Assembly (NCBI GenBank): GCA_016234955.1
Contig: JACRNN010000008.1
Location: forward strand, 1 to 7,303
DNA: 7,303 nucleotides
Reading direction: 5' to 3'
From: Deltaproteobacteria bacterium
GTDB lineage: Bacteria; Desulfobacterota; GWC2-55-46
Part shown: piece by piece, positions 1 to 4,842 of the stretch
Position numbering within the stretch: the stretch's first letter is position 1
Layout of the letters: every line of letters begins with the position of its first letter
Made by a program: the position numbers and the translations under genes
Notes under the pieces: generated by a model
Seen by the model: only the letters and a program-made list of their open reading frames with translations
Databases searched by the model: none
Told to the model about the DNA's origin: nothing

Positions 1-324
1 GAGCGTGAGGCTGAAGCCCTGGAGGTTCGAGGACCTCGCTATCAGGCCGCCGTCCTGGTCGAGCACCTGTATGTAGTTGCCGGCGGTGCGGATGCCGAAG
101 AACCTCTCTAATATGATGTCGAAGTCCCTCGGCAGGAATATCTCGCCGGTGGGCCTGTAGACCGTATGCGCCATCATGTTGGCCACGGAGGTTATCTGGC
201 CGTCTATCCTGCGCATGAATATCTCGGAGAGGAGATAGGAGAACGCGAAGCCGAAGGCTATGAGGCTTACCGTCAGGAGGGAGACGTACCAGATGGTGAG
301 CCTTGTGCGGATGGTCAATGCCAT
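1..324 (-). CDS. Sensor histidine kinase, N-terminal part (cut by window edge)
   Basis: Only the first 108 codons are present; the gene runs off the left edge. The protein starts MALTIRTRLTIWYVSLL, the short basic lead-in followed by a 'LTxWYxxLL' transmembrane helix (about residues 10-34) that is typical of two-component sensor kinases of the heavy-metal (CusS-like) and related OmpR-partner classes. Residues 35-108 would be the start of the extracytoplasmic sensor region, with a stretch (YIQVLDQDGGLIARS, about 84-98) that resembles the 'xxVxDxxGxxxxxS' strand pattern of these domains. The HAMP, HisKA and ATPase domains that would prove the call lie outside the window. The ATG at 324 is chosen because it begins this conserved lead-in; a weak GGAA lies about nine bases upstream. 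The usual partner response-regulator gene is not upstream: the preceding gene is a Crp/Fnr regulator. The signal sensed cannot be read from this fragment. Confidence 0.75.
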   Translation of the reverse strand, partial: MALTIRTRLTIWYVSLLTVSLIAFGFAFSYLLSEIFMRRIDGQITSVANMMAHTVYRPTGEIFLPRDFDIILERFFGIRTAGNYIQVLDQDGGLIARSSNLQGFSLTL

Positions 325-398
325 GAAAGCTTTTTCCGATTAAAGGTATAGTCCGGCGCGCAACGGCGGTCTGAGCGCCCAGGGGCGAACCTCACGGG

Positions 399-410
399 CA
401 ACGGCCGTTG
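399..410. repeat. Perfect 12-bp palindrome upstream of the sensor kinase gene
   Basis: CAACGGCCGTTG reads the same on both strands. It lies 75 bases upstream of the kinase start and just next to the hairpin-repeat element at 416-501. A partial copy of its left half (CAACGGCGG) lies at 361-369. It could be an operator for the kinase gene or simply an edge of the dispersed repeat; the sequence does not decide. No convincing -35/-10 pair for the kinase was found in 325-415, only a lone TATACC on the minus strand near 346-351. Confidence 0.35.
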
Positions 411-415
411 AAGCT

Positions 416-501
416 CCCCGCAGCAAGCCGCGGGGGATCTTCGACATATAAGGGAGTATATATTTCTATTCGCTCGCTTGACCCCGCATCAAGCCGCGGG
501 C
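416..501. repeat. Two tandem copies of a CCCCGCA..CAAGC..GCGGG hairpin repeat
   Basis: Copy one (416-435) is CCCCGCAGCAAGCCGCGGGG: six G/C pairs, an A/C mismatch, two more pairs and an AA loop. Copy two (482-501) is CCCCGCATCAAGCCGCGGGC and has the same layout with more mismatches. Between and beyond them are related 'CGCTCGCT' strings (470-477 and 506-513). From memory, this arrangement is a widespread intergenic repeat of environmental bacteria, usually with a better-paired CCCCGCAGC/GCTGCGGGG stem, so these copies look decayed. It sits directly 3' of the Crp/Fnr gene. Its hairpins could protect or end that transcript, but there is no T-run to make a classical terminator. Confidence 0.6.
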
Positions 502-530
502 TGGGCGCTCGCTATGCATGTTCCAGGATG

Positions 531-1244
531 TCACTGCCCCATCATCTTGAGCCGGTCAAGGGACTTGATCACGATCTCTTTCCTCTTGATGTCGAGTATA
601 CCCTCGTCTTTGAAGCTCTTGAGGAGCCTGATGGATGTCTCCTGCGTTATGCCGAGGAGTTCCGCTATCTCAAGGCGCGAAAGGGTCAGGTTGAGCTTGA
701 CGGCGCGGTCGCACCTGGTGCCGTACTCGCTGGCCAGGGTATAGAGAAGGTGCGCGAGCTTCTCCCTGGCGTTGAGCAGGCCGAGGCTCCCTATCCTGTC
801 GTAGGCGTGGTCGAGTTCCCTGCCCATCGATATGATGAGCTTTTTGGAGATGTCCGGCTCTTTCACCAGTATGGAGAAGAACGAGTTCTTCTCCATGTAG
901 CAGAGCTCGCAGTCCTCCATGGCCATGGCGGTGTTCTTGTACGTCCTTCCGTCATAGAGCGCCTCGAAACCGAGCATGTCTCCCGGCTTCAATATCTTTA
1001 TTATCTGCTCCTTGCCGGCATGAGATGACCGTACCACCTTGACCCGCCCGGTGCGGATGATATAAAGCCCCGTGCACTCGTCCCCCTCCATGAAGACGAC
1101 CTCGCGCTTTTTGAAAGCGGAGATGGACACCACGTCCTTGAAGGCGTCAAGCTGCCTCGTATTAAGGCCCGTGAAGAGCGTGTTCTTCCCGATGTGGCAA
1201 CTGCACAGCGAGCAGATGGACTCTTTATCCACAGTTATCGACAT
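531..1244 (-). CDS. Crp/Fnr-family transcriptional regulator, possibly Fe-S type
   Basis: This 237-residue protein has the family's full layout. A cyclic-nucleotide-binding-like beta-roll spans about residues 20-130 (VVFMEGDECTGLYIIRTGRVKV, the hinge motif KPGDMLGFEAL). A long dimerisation helix covers about 131-160, and a winged helix-turn-helix about 160-230. The recognition helix reads ITQETSIRLLKSF (199-211): Glu202 and Arg206 match the DNA-contacting Glu and Arg of FNR, whereas FNR's Ser is replaced by Ile205. The beta-roll lacks an obvious cAMP-binding RSxE-type phosphate cassette. Cysteines 11, 14 and 16 cluster at the N-terminus, and Cys115 falls where E. coli FNR has Cys122, so an oxygen- or redox-sensing cluster is possible but the spacing is not canonical. 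The ATG at 1244 has a good GAGGGG ribosome-binding site ten bases upstream. The gene starts 78 bases after the TPR-hydrolase stop, so co-transcription is possible. Which genes it controls is unknown. Confidence 0.9.
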   Translation of the reverse strand: MSITVDKESICSLCSCHIGKNTLFTGLNTRQLDAFKDVVSISAFKKREVVFMEGDECTGLYIIRTGRVKVVRSSHAGKEQIIKILKPGDMLGFEALYDGRTYKNTAMAMEDCELCYMEKNSFFSILVKEPDISKKLIISMGRELDHAYDRIGSLGLLNAREKLAHLLYTLASEYGTRCDRAVKLNLTLSRLEIAELLGITQETSIRLLKSFKDEGILDIKRKEIVIKSLDRLKMMGQ

Positions 1245-1249
1245 GGCTC

Positions 1250-1305
1250 TTTCACCCCTCTTCTTAGCAGCCTGACGAAATTTGAATTTTTCATCCCTCT
1301 TCTTA
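1250..1305 (-). promoter_or_regulatory. Direct repeat and dyad in the Crp/Fnr gene leader
   Basis: The plus-strand strings TTTCACCCCTCTTCTTA (1250-1266) and TTTCATCCCTCTTCTTA (1289-1305) match at 16 of 17 positions and are spaced 39 bases apart. The copy nearer the gene contains its ribosome-binding site. Between them is an inexact dyad, GACGAAA (1274-1280) and TTTCATC (1289-1295), 22 bases overall, a size suited to a dimeric regulator such as the encoded protein. It does not match the FNR consensus TTGAT-N4-ATCAA. A CATAAT -10-like hexamer lies at 1316-1311 on the minus strand without a good -35. The repeats are seen directly; any regulatory role is inference. Confidence 0.35.
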
Positions 1306-1322
1306 AACCCATTATGCGCGGC

Positions 1323-2912
1323 TCACCGTTTGAAGCGGCCGGGGACGACCCCGCCGAGGCTCGATACCGGCTTGGGCCATATCTCGCCGAAGGGGAAGTC
1401 CTCCCTGTAGGGGACCACGGCGAGGCTTACCCCGCCGTCGGCGCCGACCTCCCTCGCAAGCCCCAGCACCTCGCCGTCGGGCAGGCTCCCCCCGGTCTTC
1501 CAATCGACGGTCTGGAGCTTTATGAGCACCCTGCCCCCGTCCCCCACGGTCTCGACCGCGTCTTTCATCATCTTCCTTATCATGCCCCTTATCTCCTCCA
1601 TGGGCCGCCCGAGCTCCTCCTCCATCTGCCTGTGGTAGGCCATGATGGAGTAGTAATCGAAGCCGTACCTCTTTGCCGCTCCGATGTCCTGGGAGAGCCA
1701 CGCGAGCGAATACGGCGGCTTGACGACGCTTTCGTACATGAGGTTTATCGCGAACTTCGTCGACGGCCTCTTTTTCCTTACGGCCTCCCTGAGCCTTCCG
1801 GCCACATCAAGGAGCCTCCTGTTCTTCCATGAGGCCCACTCCCAGAAAAGCTTCGTATAGTGCGCCCCCGTCCCGCCCTCTCCCATGACGTAGAGCGAGG
1901 CGGGGTACAATACCGAACCCGTCTCCGCGCGGAAGAGCCTGCGCGCATGGGGCCCGAAGCCCTCGTTATGCCTGAGGATGAGGTCGTCCTGGAACAGCAC
2001 CCCGTCGATATCATAGTCCGCAAGGTCGGAGTATATGGCCTCGAGCCGCTTAACGGCCTCTTCGTTGAAGAGGTCGAGGCCCTTGCACATCATCTCCTTC
2101 CCTGACCCCATGTCGTACCCTTTGCACGCGAGGTCTTCCCTGTCCTCTACTCCGTAGTCCGCGTACCTGGTGGTCATCCAGGCGAATACCCGGAGCCCGT
2201 GGGCGTGGGCTATGCGAATCATGTCACCGAGTATGTCGTCGACCACGGGCGCGTGCGTCGTCTTGAAGTAGACGCCCCTTTTTTCCGTATGCCTGGCGAA
2301 GCGGTAGTACCTGTCGGCGCTGTTGTGGAAGACCCGGAGGATCAGGGTGTCCACCCCGGCGCCCTTGAGCCTCTTCACCTCCGCCTCGACCTCGGCGAGC
2401 GTGCCGCCTTTAAAGAACATCACCTGTACCGCATGGATCCTTGGGCCACGCTCCCCTGGCCCGCCGGCGGAGGGCGCCTGTGGCGGAGGCTCGGAAGGGA
2501 CGGGCCGTGCCTTTATCATCTCAACGGCCTCGTTCAATACCTGCTTCGCCGACGGAGCCTGAGGGGCCTCCGGGTAGTTGGCGAGGAACCTCCTGAACTC
2601 GTCCCGCGCCTCTACGTAGCGGCCAGCGAATAGATAGGCTTTGCCGAGGCTGAGCTGAGCGGGGCTTGCGTAGGGGCTTCCGGGGAAGTCCTCTATCAGC
2701 CTTGAGAACTCGCGCGCCGCCGCCGGGAAGTCGTGCTCGTCCATGAGGAAAGACGCGTAGTTGAACTGCCCCCTGTCGGTGTAGTACGGCTTGCCGTTGT
2801 CCTCGGACCAGCCGATGCGGGGGATAAGGGACAGGGAAAGGACGAGCGCGAAAAAAATACGGAGCTTAAGGTGTATGCCGCACGTGTAACCGTTAATGGA
2901 GGGTATCCTCAT
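1323..2912 (-). CDS. Exported TPR protein with PgaB C-terminal-like glycoside hydrolase domain
   Basis: The product is 529 residues. A basic N-terminus and hydrophobic stretch (about 15-31, then RIGWS) look like a Sec signal peptide cleaved near residue 36. Residues about 47-135 form two or three TPR-like helical pairs of the outer-membrane-lipoprotein style (FNYASFLMDEHDFPAAAREF, then a YVEARDEFRRFLANYP unit). A Pro-rich linker (136-157) leads into an alpha/beta-barrel domain (about 158-510). Barrel hallmarks are HAVQVMFF, GVDTLILRVF, HGLRVFAWM, DIDGVLFQDD (301-310) and FDYYSIMAYHRQM. The Gly-Val-Leu-Phe-x-Asp-Asp string corresponds to the FHDD region of the PgaB C-terminal glycosidase domain (GHL13/GH153), which cleaves partly deacetylated poly-N-acetylglucosamine. 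The N-terminal deacetylase domain of PgaB is missing, replaced by the TPRs. The likely role is trimming or export of a surface polysaccharide in the periplasm; the real substrate is unknown. ATG 2912 is the only usable start before the signal peptide, with AAGGTG eleven bases upstream. Confidence 0.8.
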   Translation of the reverse strand: MRIPSINGYTCGIHLKLRIFFALVLSLSLIPRIGWSEDNGKPYYTDRGQFNYASFLMDEHDFPAAAREFSRLIEDFPGSPYASPAQLSLGKAYLFAGRYVEARDEFRRFLANYPEAPQAPSAKQVLNEAVEMIKARPVPSEPPPQAPSAGGPGERGPRIHAVQVMFFKGGTLAEVEAEVKRLKGAGVDTLILRVFHNSADRYYRFARHTEKRGVYFKTTHAPVVDDILGDMIRIAHAHGLRVFAWMTTRYADYGVEDREDLACKGYDMGSGKEMMCKGLDLFNEEAVKRLEAIYSDLADYDIDGVLFQDDLILRHNEGFGPHARRLFRAETGSVLYPASLYVMGEGGTGAHYTKLFWEWASWKNRRLLDVAGRLREAVRKKRPSTKFAINLMYESVVKPPYSLAWLSQDIGAAKRYGFDYYSIMAYHRQMEEELGRPMEEIRGMIRKMMKDAVETVGDGGRVLIKLQTVDWKTGGSLPDGEVLGLAREVGADGGVSLAVVPYREDFPFGEIWPKPVSSLGGVVPGRFKR

Positions 2913-2936
2913 CTTAAGCGCCGCACCTTAAGGTAT

Positions 2937-2966
2937 AATATATCAAAATACCGGACGTTTATCCAA
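2937..2966 (-). promoter_or_regulatory. Candidate promoter of the TPR-hydrolase gene
   Basis: On the minus strand a TTGGAT -35 (2966-2961) and a TATATT -10 (2942-2937) are separated by 18 bases, 24 bases upstream of the ATG at 2912. The -35 ends two bases from the outer arm of the palindromic repeat at 2969, so the repeat directly abuts the promoter. A perfect ACCTTAAGGT palindrome (2925-2934) falls where transcription would start. The hexamers are degenerate and the region is AT-rich, so chance matches are possible. Confidence 0.4.
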
Positions 2967-2968
2967 TT

Positions 2969-3055
2969 GTCATTCTGAGTAGCCGAAGGCTGCGAAGAAT
3001 CTTGCAACTTGTTGATTTTATCAGCTCTGAGATTCTTCACTCCGTTCAGAATGAC
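2969..3055. repeat. GTCATTCTGAG/GAAGAATCT dispersed palindrome
   Basis: The left arm GTCATTCTGAG (2969-2979) plus GAAGAATCT (2994-3002) is mirrored by AGATTCTTC (3030-3038) and TTCAGAATGAC (3045-3055), with one mismatch in the outer arms. The loop is unrelated AT-rich sequence. This is a repeat family I recognise from many environmental bacterial genomes, where it sits between genes as non-autonomous palindromic units; it encodes nothing. A transcript through it would form a stem of about 30 bases per arm with internal bulges. Confidence 0.8.
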
Positions 3056-3104
3056 GACCCGAAACAATTTTTCAGTAAAGGAACCTCTGATCAATCCCTT
3101 GGTT

Positions 3105-3250
3105 CGTCATTGCGAGCCCTTCGCTATGTCATTCTGAGTGAAACGAAGAATCTTGTTCTTCCGCTCAGGACAGGCTCCGCGAAGCAATCTCATCTTTTGA
3201 TAAATCAATAACTTGGAGATTGCTTCGTCGCATGCGCTCCTCGCAATGAC
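3105..3250. repeat. CGTCATTGCGAG/GAAGCAATCTC palindrome with a nested second-family fragment
   Basis: The outer arms are CGTCATTGCGAG (3105-3116) and CTCGCAATGAC (3240-3250). The inner arms GAAGCAATCTC (3181-3191) and GAGATTGCTTC (3216-3226) are perfect inverted copies. The left half is much longer than the right because it contains GTCATTCTGAG..GAAGAATCT (3128-3153), an arm of the other repeat family seen at 2969-3055. The flanking text TTCGCTATG (3120-3128) and GCTCAGGACAGGCTCCGC (3163-3180) reads as one continuous unit if the insert of about 34 bases is removed. Non-coding. Confidence 0.75.
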
Positions 3251-3299
3251 AGCGGAAAAGAGAATTATTCAGAGCTTCCAAAACTATTAAAGCCCCCGC

Positions 3300-4658
3300 T
3301 CAGAAGAACTTCCCCATCGCCTCTTTGATGGTGGAGACCCCTTCGAGGCTGATCCCGGCCGGGCCCTTGAAGCCCTTGAGGTTGTCCCTGGGGAGCACGC
3401 ACCTCTTGAAGCCGAGCTTGTGCGCCTCCTTGACCCTCGGGGCCGCTTGGTTTATGGCCCTCACCTCGCCGGCCAGCCCGACCTCCCCGAAGATGACCGT
3501 GCTCGGCTCTATGGGCCTGTCGAGGAAGTTCGACGCTATGGAGGCGATGACGCCCAGGTCTATCGCAGGCTCTTCGAGACGCATCCCTCCGGCCACCTTG
3601 ATGAATATGTCGTGGTTGGCGAGCATTATCCCGGCCTTTTTCTCAAGGACCGCGGCCAGGAGCATCACCTTGTTGTAGTCCACCCCGACTACCGTCCTCC
3701 TCGGCACCCCGAAGAGCGTGGGGCAGACCAGGGACTGCACCTCCACCAGTATCGTCCTTGTCCCCTCCAGACTTGAGACCACGGCCGACCCGGAGGCCCC
3801 CTGCGGCCTTTCGGCAAGGAATATCTCCGAGGGGTTTGCCACCTCGCTGAGGCCGCCCTCCTTCATCTCGAATACCCCTATCTCCATCACCGAGCCGAAC
3901 CTGTTCTTTACGGCCCTCAAGACCCTGAAGGCATGGCCCCTCTCCCCCTCGAAATAAAGGACGGTGTCGACCATGTGCTCAAGCACCTTGGGCCCGGCGA
4001 TGGACCCTTCCTTTGTCACGTGTCCTACGAGGAAGAGCGGTATCTCGAGCGACTTGGCCGCGGAGATGAGCCCCATCGACACCTCCTTGACCTGGCTAAC
4101 GCTCCCCGGCGAGGACTCGAGGGCCTCGGTAAACACCGTCTGCACGGAATCGACCACGAGCACGGAGGGCCTCACCGCCTTTACGGCGTCGATGATGCGC
4201 TCCATGGAGACCTCGGAGCAGACGAGCAGGTTCTCATTGACCGCGCCGAGCCGCTCGCCCCGGAGCCTTATCTGCCGCATCGACTCCTCGCCCGTCACGT
4301 ACAGCGCCTTGCCCCCGGCCCCCGCTATACGCGCGGCCGCCTGGAGAAGGAGAGTCGATTTGCCTATGCCGGGGTCTCCGCCCACGAGGATGGCGCTGCC
4401 GTGGACCATGCCCCCTCCGAGCACCCTGTCGAGTTCGAGGATGCCGGTTGAGACCCTGGCCTCCGGCGCCATGTCCAGCGAGGCTATCGACAGCGCGGAG
4501 ACTGTGGCCGGTACGTGCGCCCTCTTGTCGCCCCTGTCCTCAAAGACCTTTTCCTCAAGGAACGTGGACCACCCCCCGCAGTCCTGGCACCTGCCAAGCC
4601 ACTTATAAGAGGTGGAGCCGCAGGACTGGCATGTATAGATTGTTTTGGGCTTTGCCAT
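3300..4658 (-). CDS. radA: DNA repair/recombination protein RadA (Sms)
   Basis: RadA is a hexameric DnaB-like ATPase that drives branch migration and processing of recombination intermediates alongside RecA in the cytoplasm. At 452 residues this one is of normal length and has every hallmark. An N-terminal zinc finger is formed by Cys10, Cys13, Cys24 and Cys27. The RecA-like core has Walker A GDPGIGKST (94-102) and Walker B LVVD (167-170). The RadA-specific KNRFG motif lies at 251-255. A C-terminal Lon-protease-like domain (about 290-450, including GVDYNKVMLL and a GEVGLAGEVR stretch) is present. The start MAKPKTIYTCQSCG is the canonical one, although no clear ribosome-binding site precedes it; a small GAGAC/GTCTC dyad (4663-4675) does. 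It is transcribed away from the HEAT/HD-GYP pair from an apparently shared divergent promoter region, and shows no functional tie to its neighbours. Confidence 0.97.
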   Translation of the reverse strand: MAKPKTIYTCQSCGSTSYKWLGRCQDCGGWSTFLEEKVFEDRGDKRAHVPATVSALSIASLDMAPEARVSTGILELDRVLGGGMVHGSAILVGGDPGIGKSTLLLQAAARIAGAGGKALYVTGEESMRQIRLRGERLGAVNENLLVCSEVSMERIIDAVKAVRPSVLVVDSVQTVFTEALESSPGSVSQVKEVSMGLISAAKSLEIPLFLVGHVTKEGSIAGPKVLEHMVDTVLYFEGERGHAFRVLRAVKNRFGSVMEIGVFEMKEGGLSEVANPSEIFLAERPQGASGSAVVSSLEGTRTILVEVQSLVCPTLFGVPRRTVVGVDYNKVMLLAAVLEKKAGIMLANHDIFIKVAGGMRLEEPAIDLGVIASIASNFLDRPIEPSTVIFGEVGLAGEVRAINQAAPRVKEAHKLGFKRCVLPRDNLKGFKGPAGISLEGVSTIKEAMGKFF

Positions 4659-4684
4659 GATAGAGACGCGGTCTCAAGTGGAAC

Positions 4685-4713
4685 GATATGGGGCGGATGT
4701 TTACGATTGACAA
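4685..4713 (-). promoter_or_regulatory. Candidate radA promoter
   Basis: On the minus strand TTGTCA (4713-4708) matches the -35 consensus at five of six bases. CATATC (4690-4685) is a poor -10 match after an ideal 17-base spacer. Transcription would start about 20 bases before the radA ATG. The -35 overlaps the -35 of the rightward promoter, so the two would compete for RNA polymerase. Confidence 0.4.
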
Positions 4714-4736
4714 TGGCACCGGTTTTATTGGATAAT
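4707..4736 (+). promoter_or_regulatory. Sigma-70-type promoter of the HEAT/HD-GYP genes
   Basis: A perfect TTGACA -35 (4707-4712) and a GATAAT -10 (4731-4736, five of six bases) are separated by 18 bases. Transcription would begin near 4742-4744, just at the start of the structured leader. It is the best promoter match I found in the window, pointing to a housekeeping sigma factor and appreciable basal expression. Confidence 0.65.
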
Positions 4737-4740
4737 TTAA

Positions 4741-4842
4741 AAGGCCGGTCCGTATGGGCCCGTGACTGTGAAGCGGCCTTGTCCCCTTAATCGAAGGGGT
4801 TGGGCGAGTACGCGCCAGCGTAGACAACCCGGCAAGAAAAAG
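4741..4842 (+). promoter_or_regulatory. Structured 5' leader of the HEAT/HD-GYP transcript
   Basis: About 100 bases separate the predicted transcription start from the ATG at 4843. Stem 1 is AAGGCCG (4741-4747) with CGGCCTT (4774-4780), perfect. Stem 2 is CCCCTT (4783-4788) with AAGGGG (4794-4799), perfect, loop AATCG. Stem 3 is GGGTTG (4797-4802) with CAACCC (4825-4830), enclosing GGCG/CGCC (4803-4806/4813-4816). Stems 2 and 3 share bases 4797-4799 and cannot both form fully. No T-run follows, so control, if any, would act on translation; the Shine-Dalgarno near 4832-4842 is weak (GGCAAGAAAAAG). It does not match riboswitch classes I know. The frame is also open from a GTG at 4762, so part of this stretch could be coding instead. 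Confidence 0.4.

Larger units (their letters stand above)
2913..3299. other. 387-bp gene-free gap filled with dispersed palindromic repeats
   Basis: No credible gene lies between the radA stop and the TPR-hydrolase start; the short open frames here are made by the repeats themselves. The gap is visibly more AT-rich than the flanking genes. It holds a candidate promoter (2937-2966), a GTCATTCTGAG-type palindrome (2969-3055), a spacer without recognisable features (3056-3104), and a CGTCATTGCGAG-type palindrome with an internal fragment of the first family (3105-3250). The stretch 3251-3299 just after radA holds no T-tailed hairpin, so the long repeat stems may be what ends or processes the radA transcript. 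Confidence 0.7.

Noticed and set aside
408..1028. Plus-strand open frame of 206 codons across the Crp/Fnr gene
   Set aside because: It begins inside the hairpin repeat and is antisense to the well-supported regulator; no recognisable domain.
1235..1294. A 19-codon minus-strand open frame (starting MKNSNFVRLL) ahead of the Crp/Fnr gene, as a leader peptide
   Set aside because: Its purine-rich ribosome site abuts the ATG with almost no spacing, and it is created by the direct repeat; no attenuator-like residue run is present.
2909..3211. Short open frames in the gap between radA and the TPR-hydrolase gene
   Set aside because: Both strands' frames are translations of the palindromic repeats (the ILHSVQND-like string arises from the repeat arm) and have no independent support.
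2969..3250. CRISPR array or insertion sequence in the repeat-rich gap
   Set aside because: The units are inverted, of different families and unevenly spaced, with no regular spacers; no transposase frame and no clear target duplication are visible.
4741..4842. Cyclic-di-GMP (GEMM) riboswitch ahead of the HEAT/HD-GYP genes
   Set aside because: The gene context fits, but the conserved core of the class and its tetraloop-receptor arrangement are not seen; only an unassigned structured leader is supported.
4762..4842. GTG start 27 codons upstream for the HEAT protein
   Set aside because: The added residues are Arg/Pro-rich without resemblance to the domain, overlap strong RNA stems, and start only about 20 bases from the predicted transcription start without a good ribosome site.
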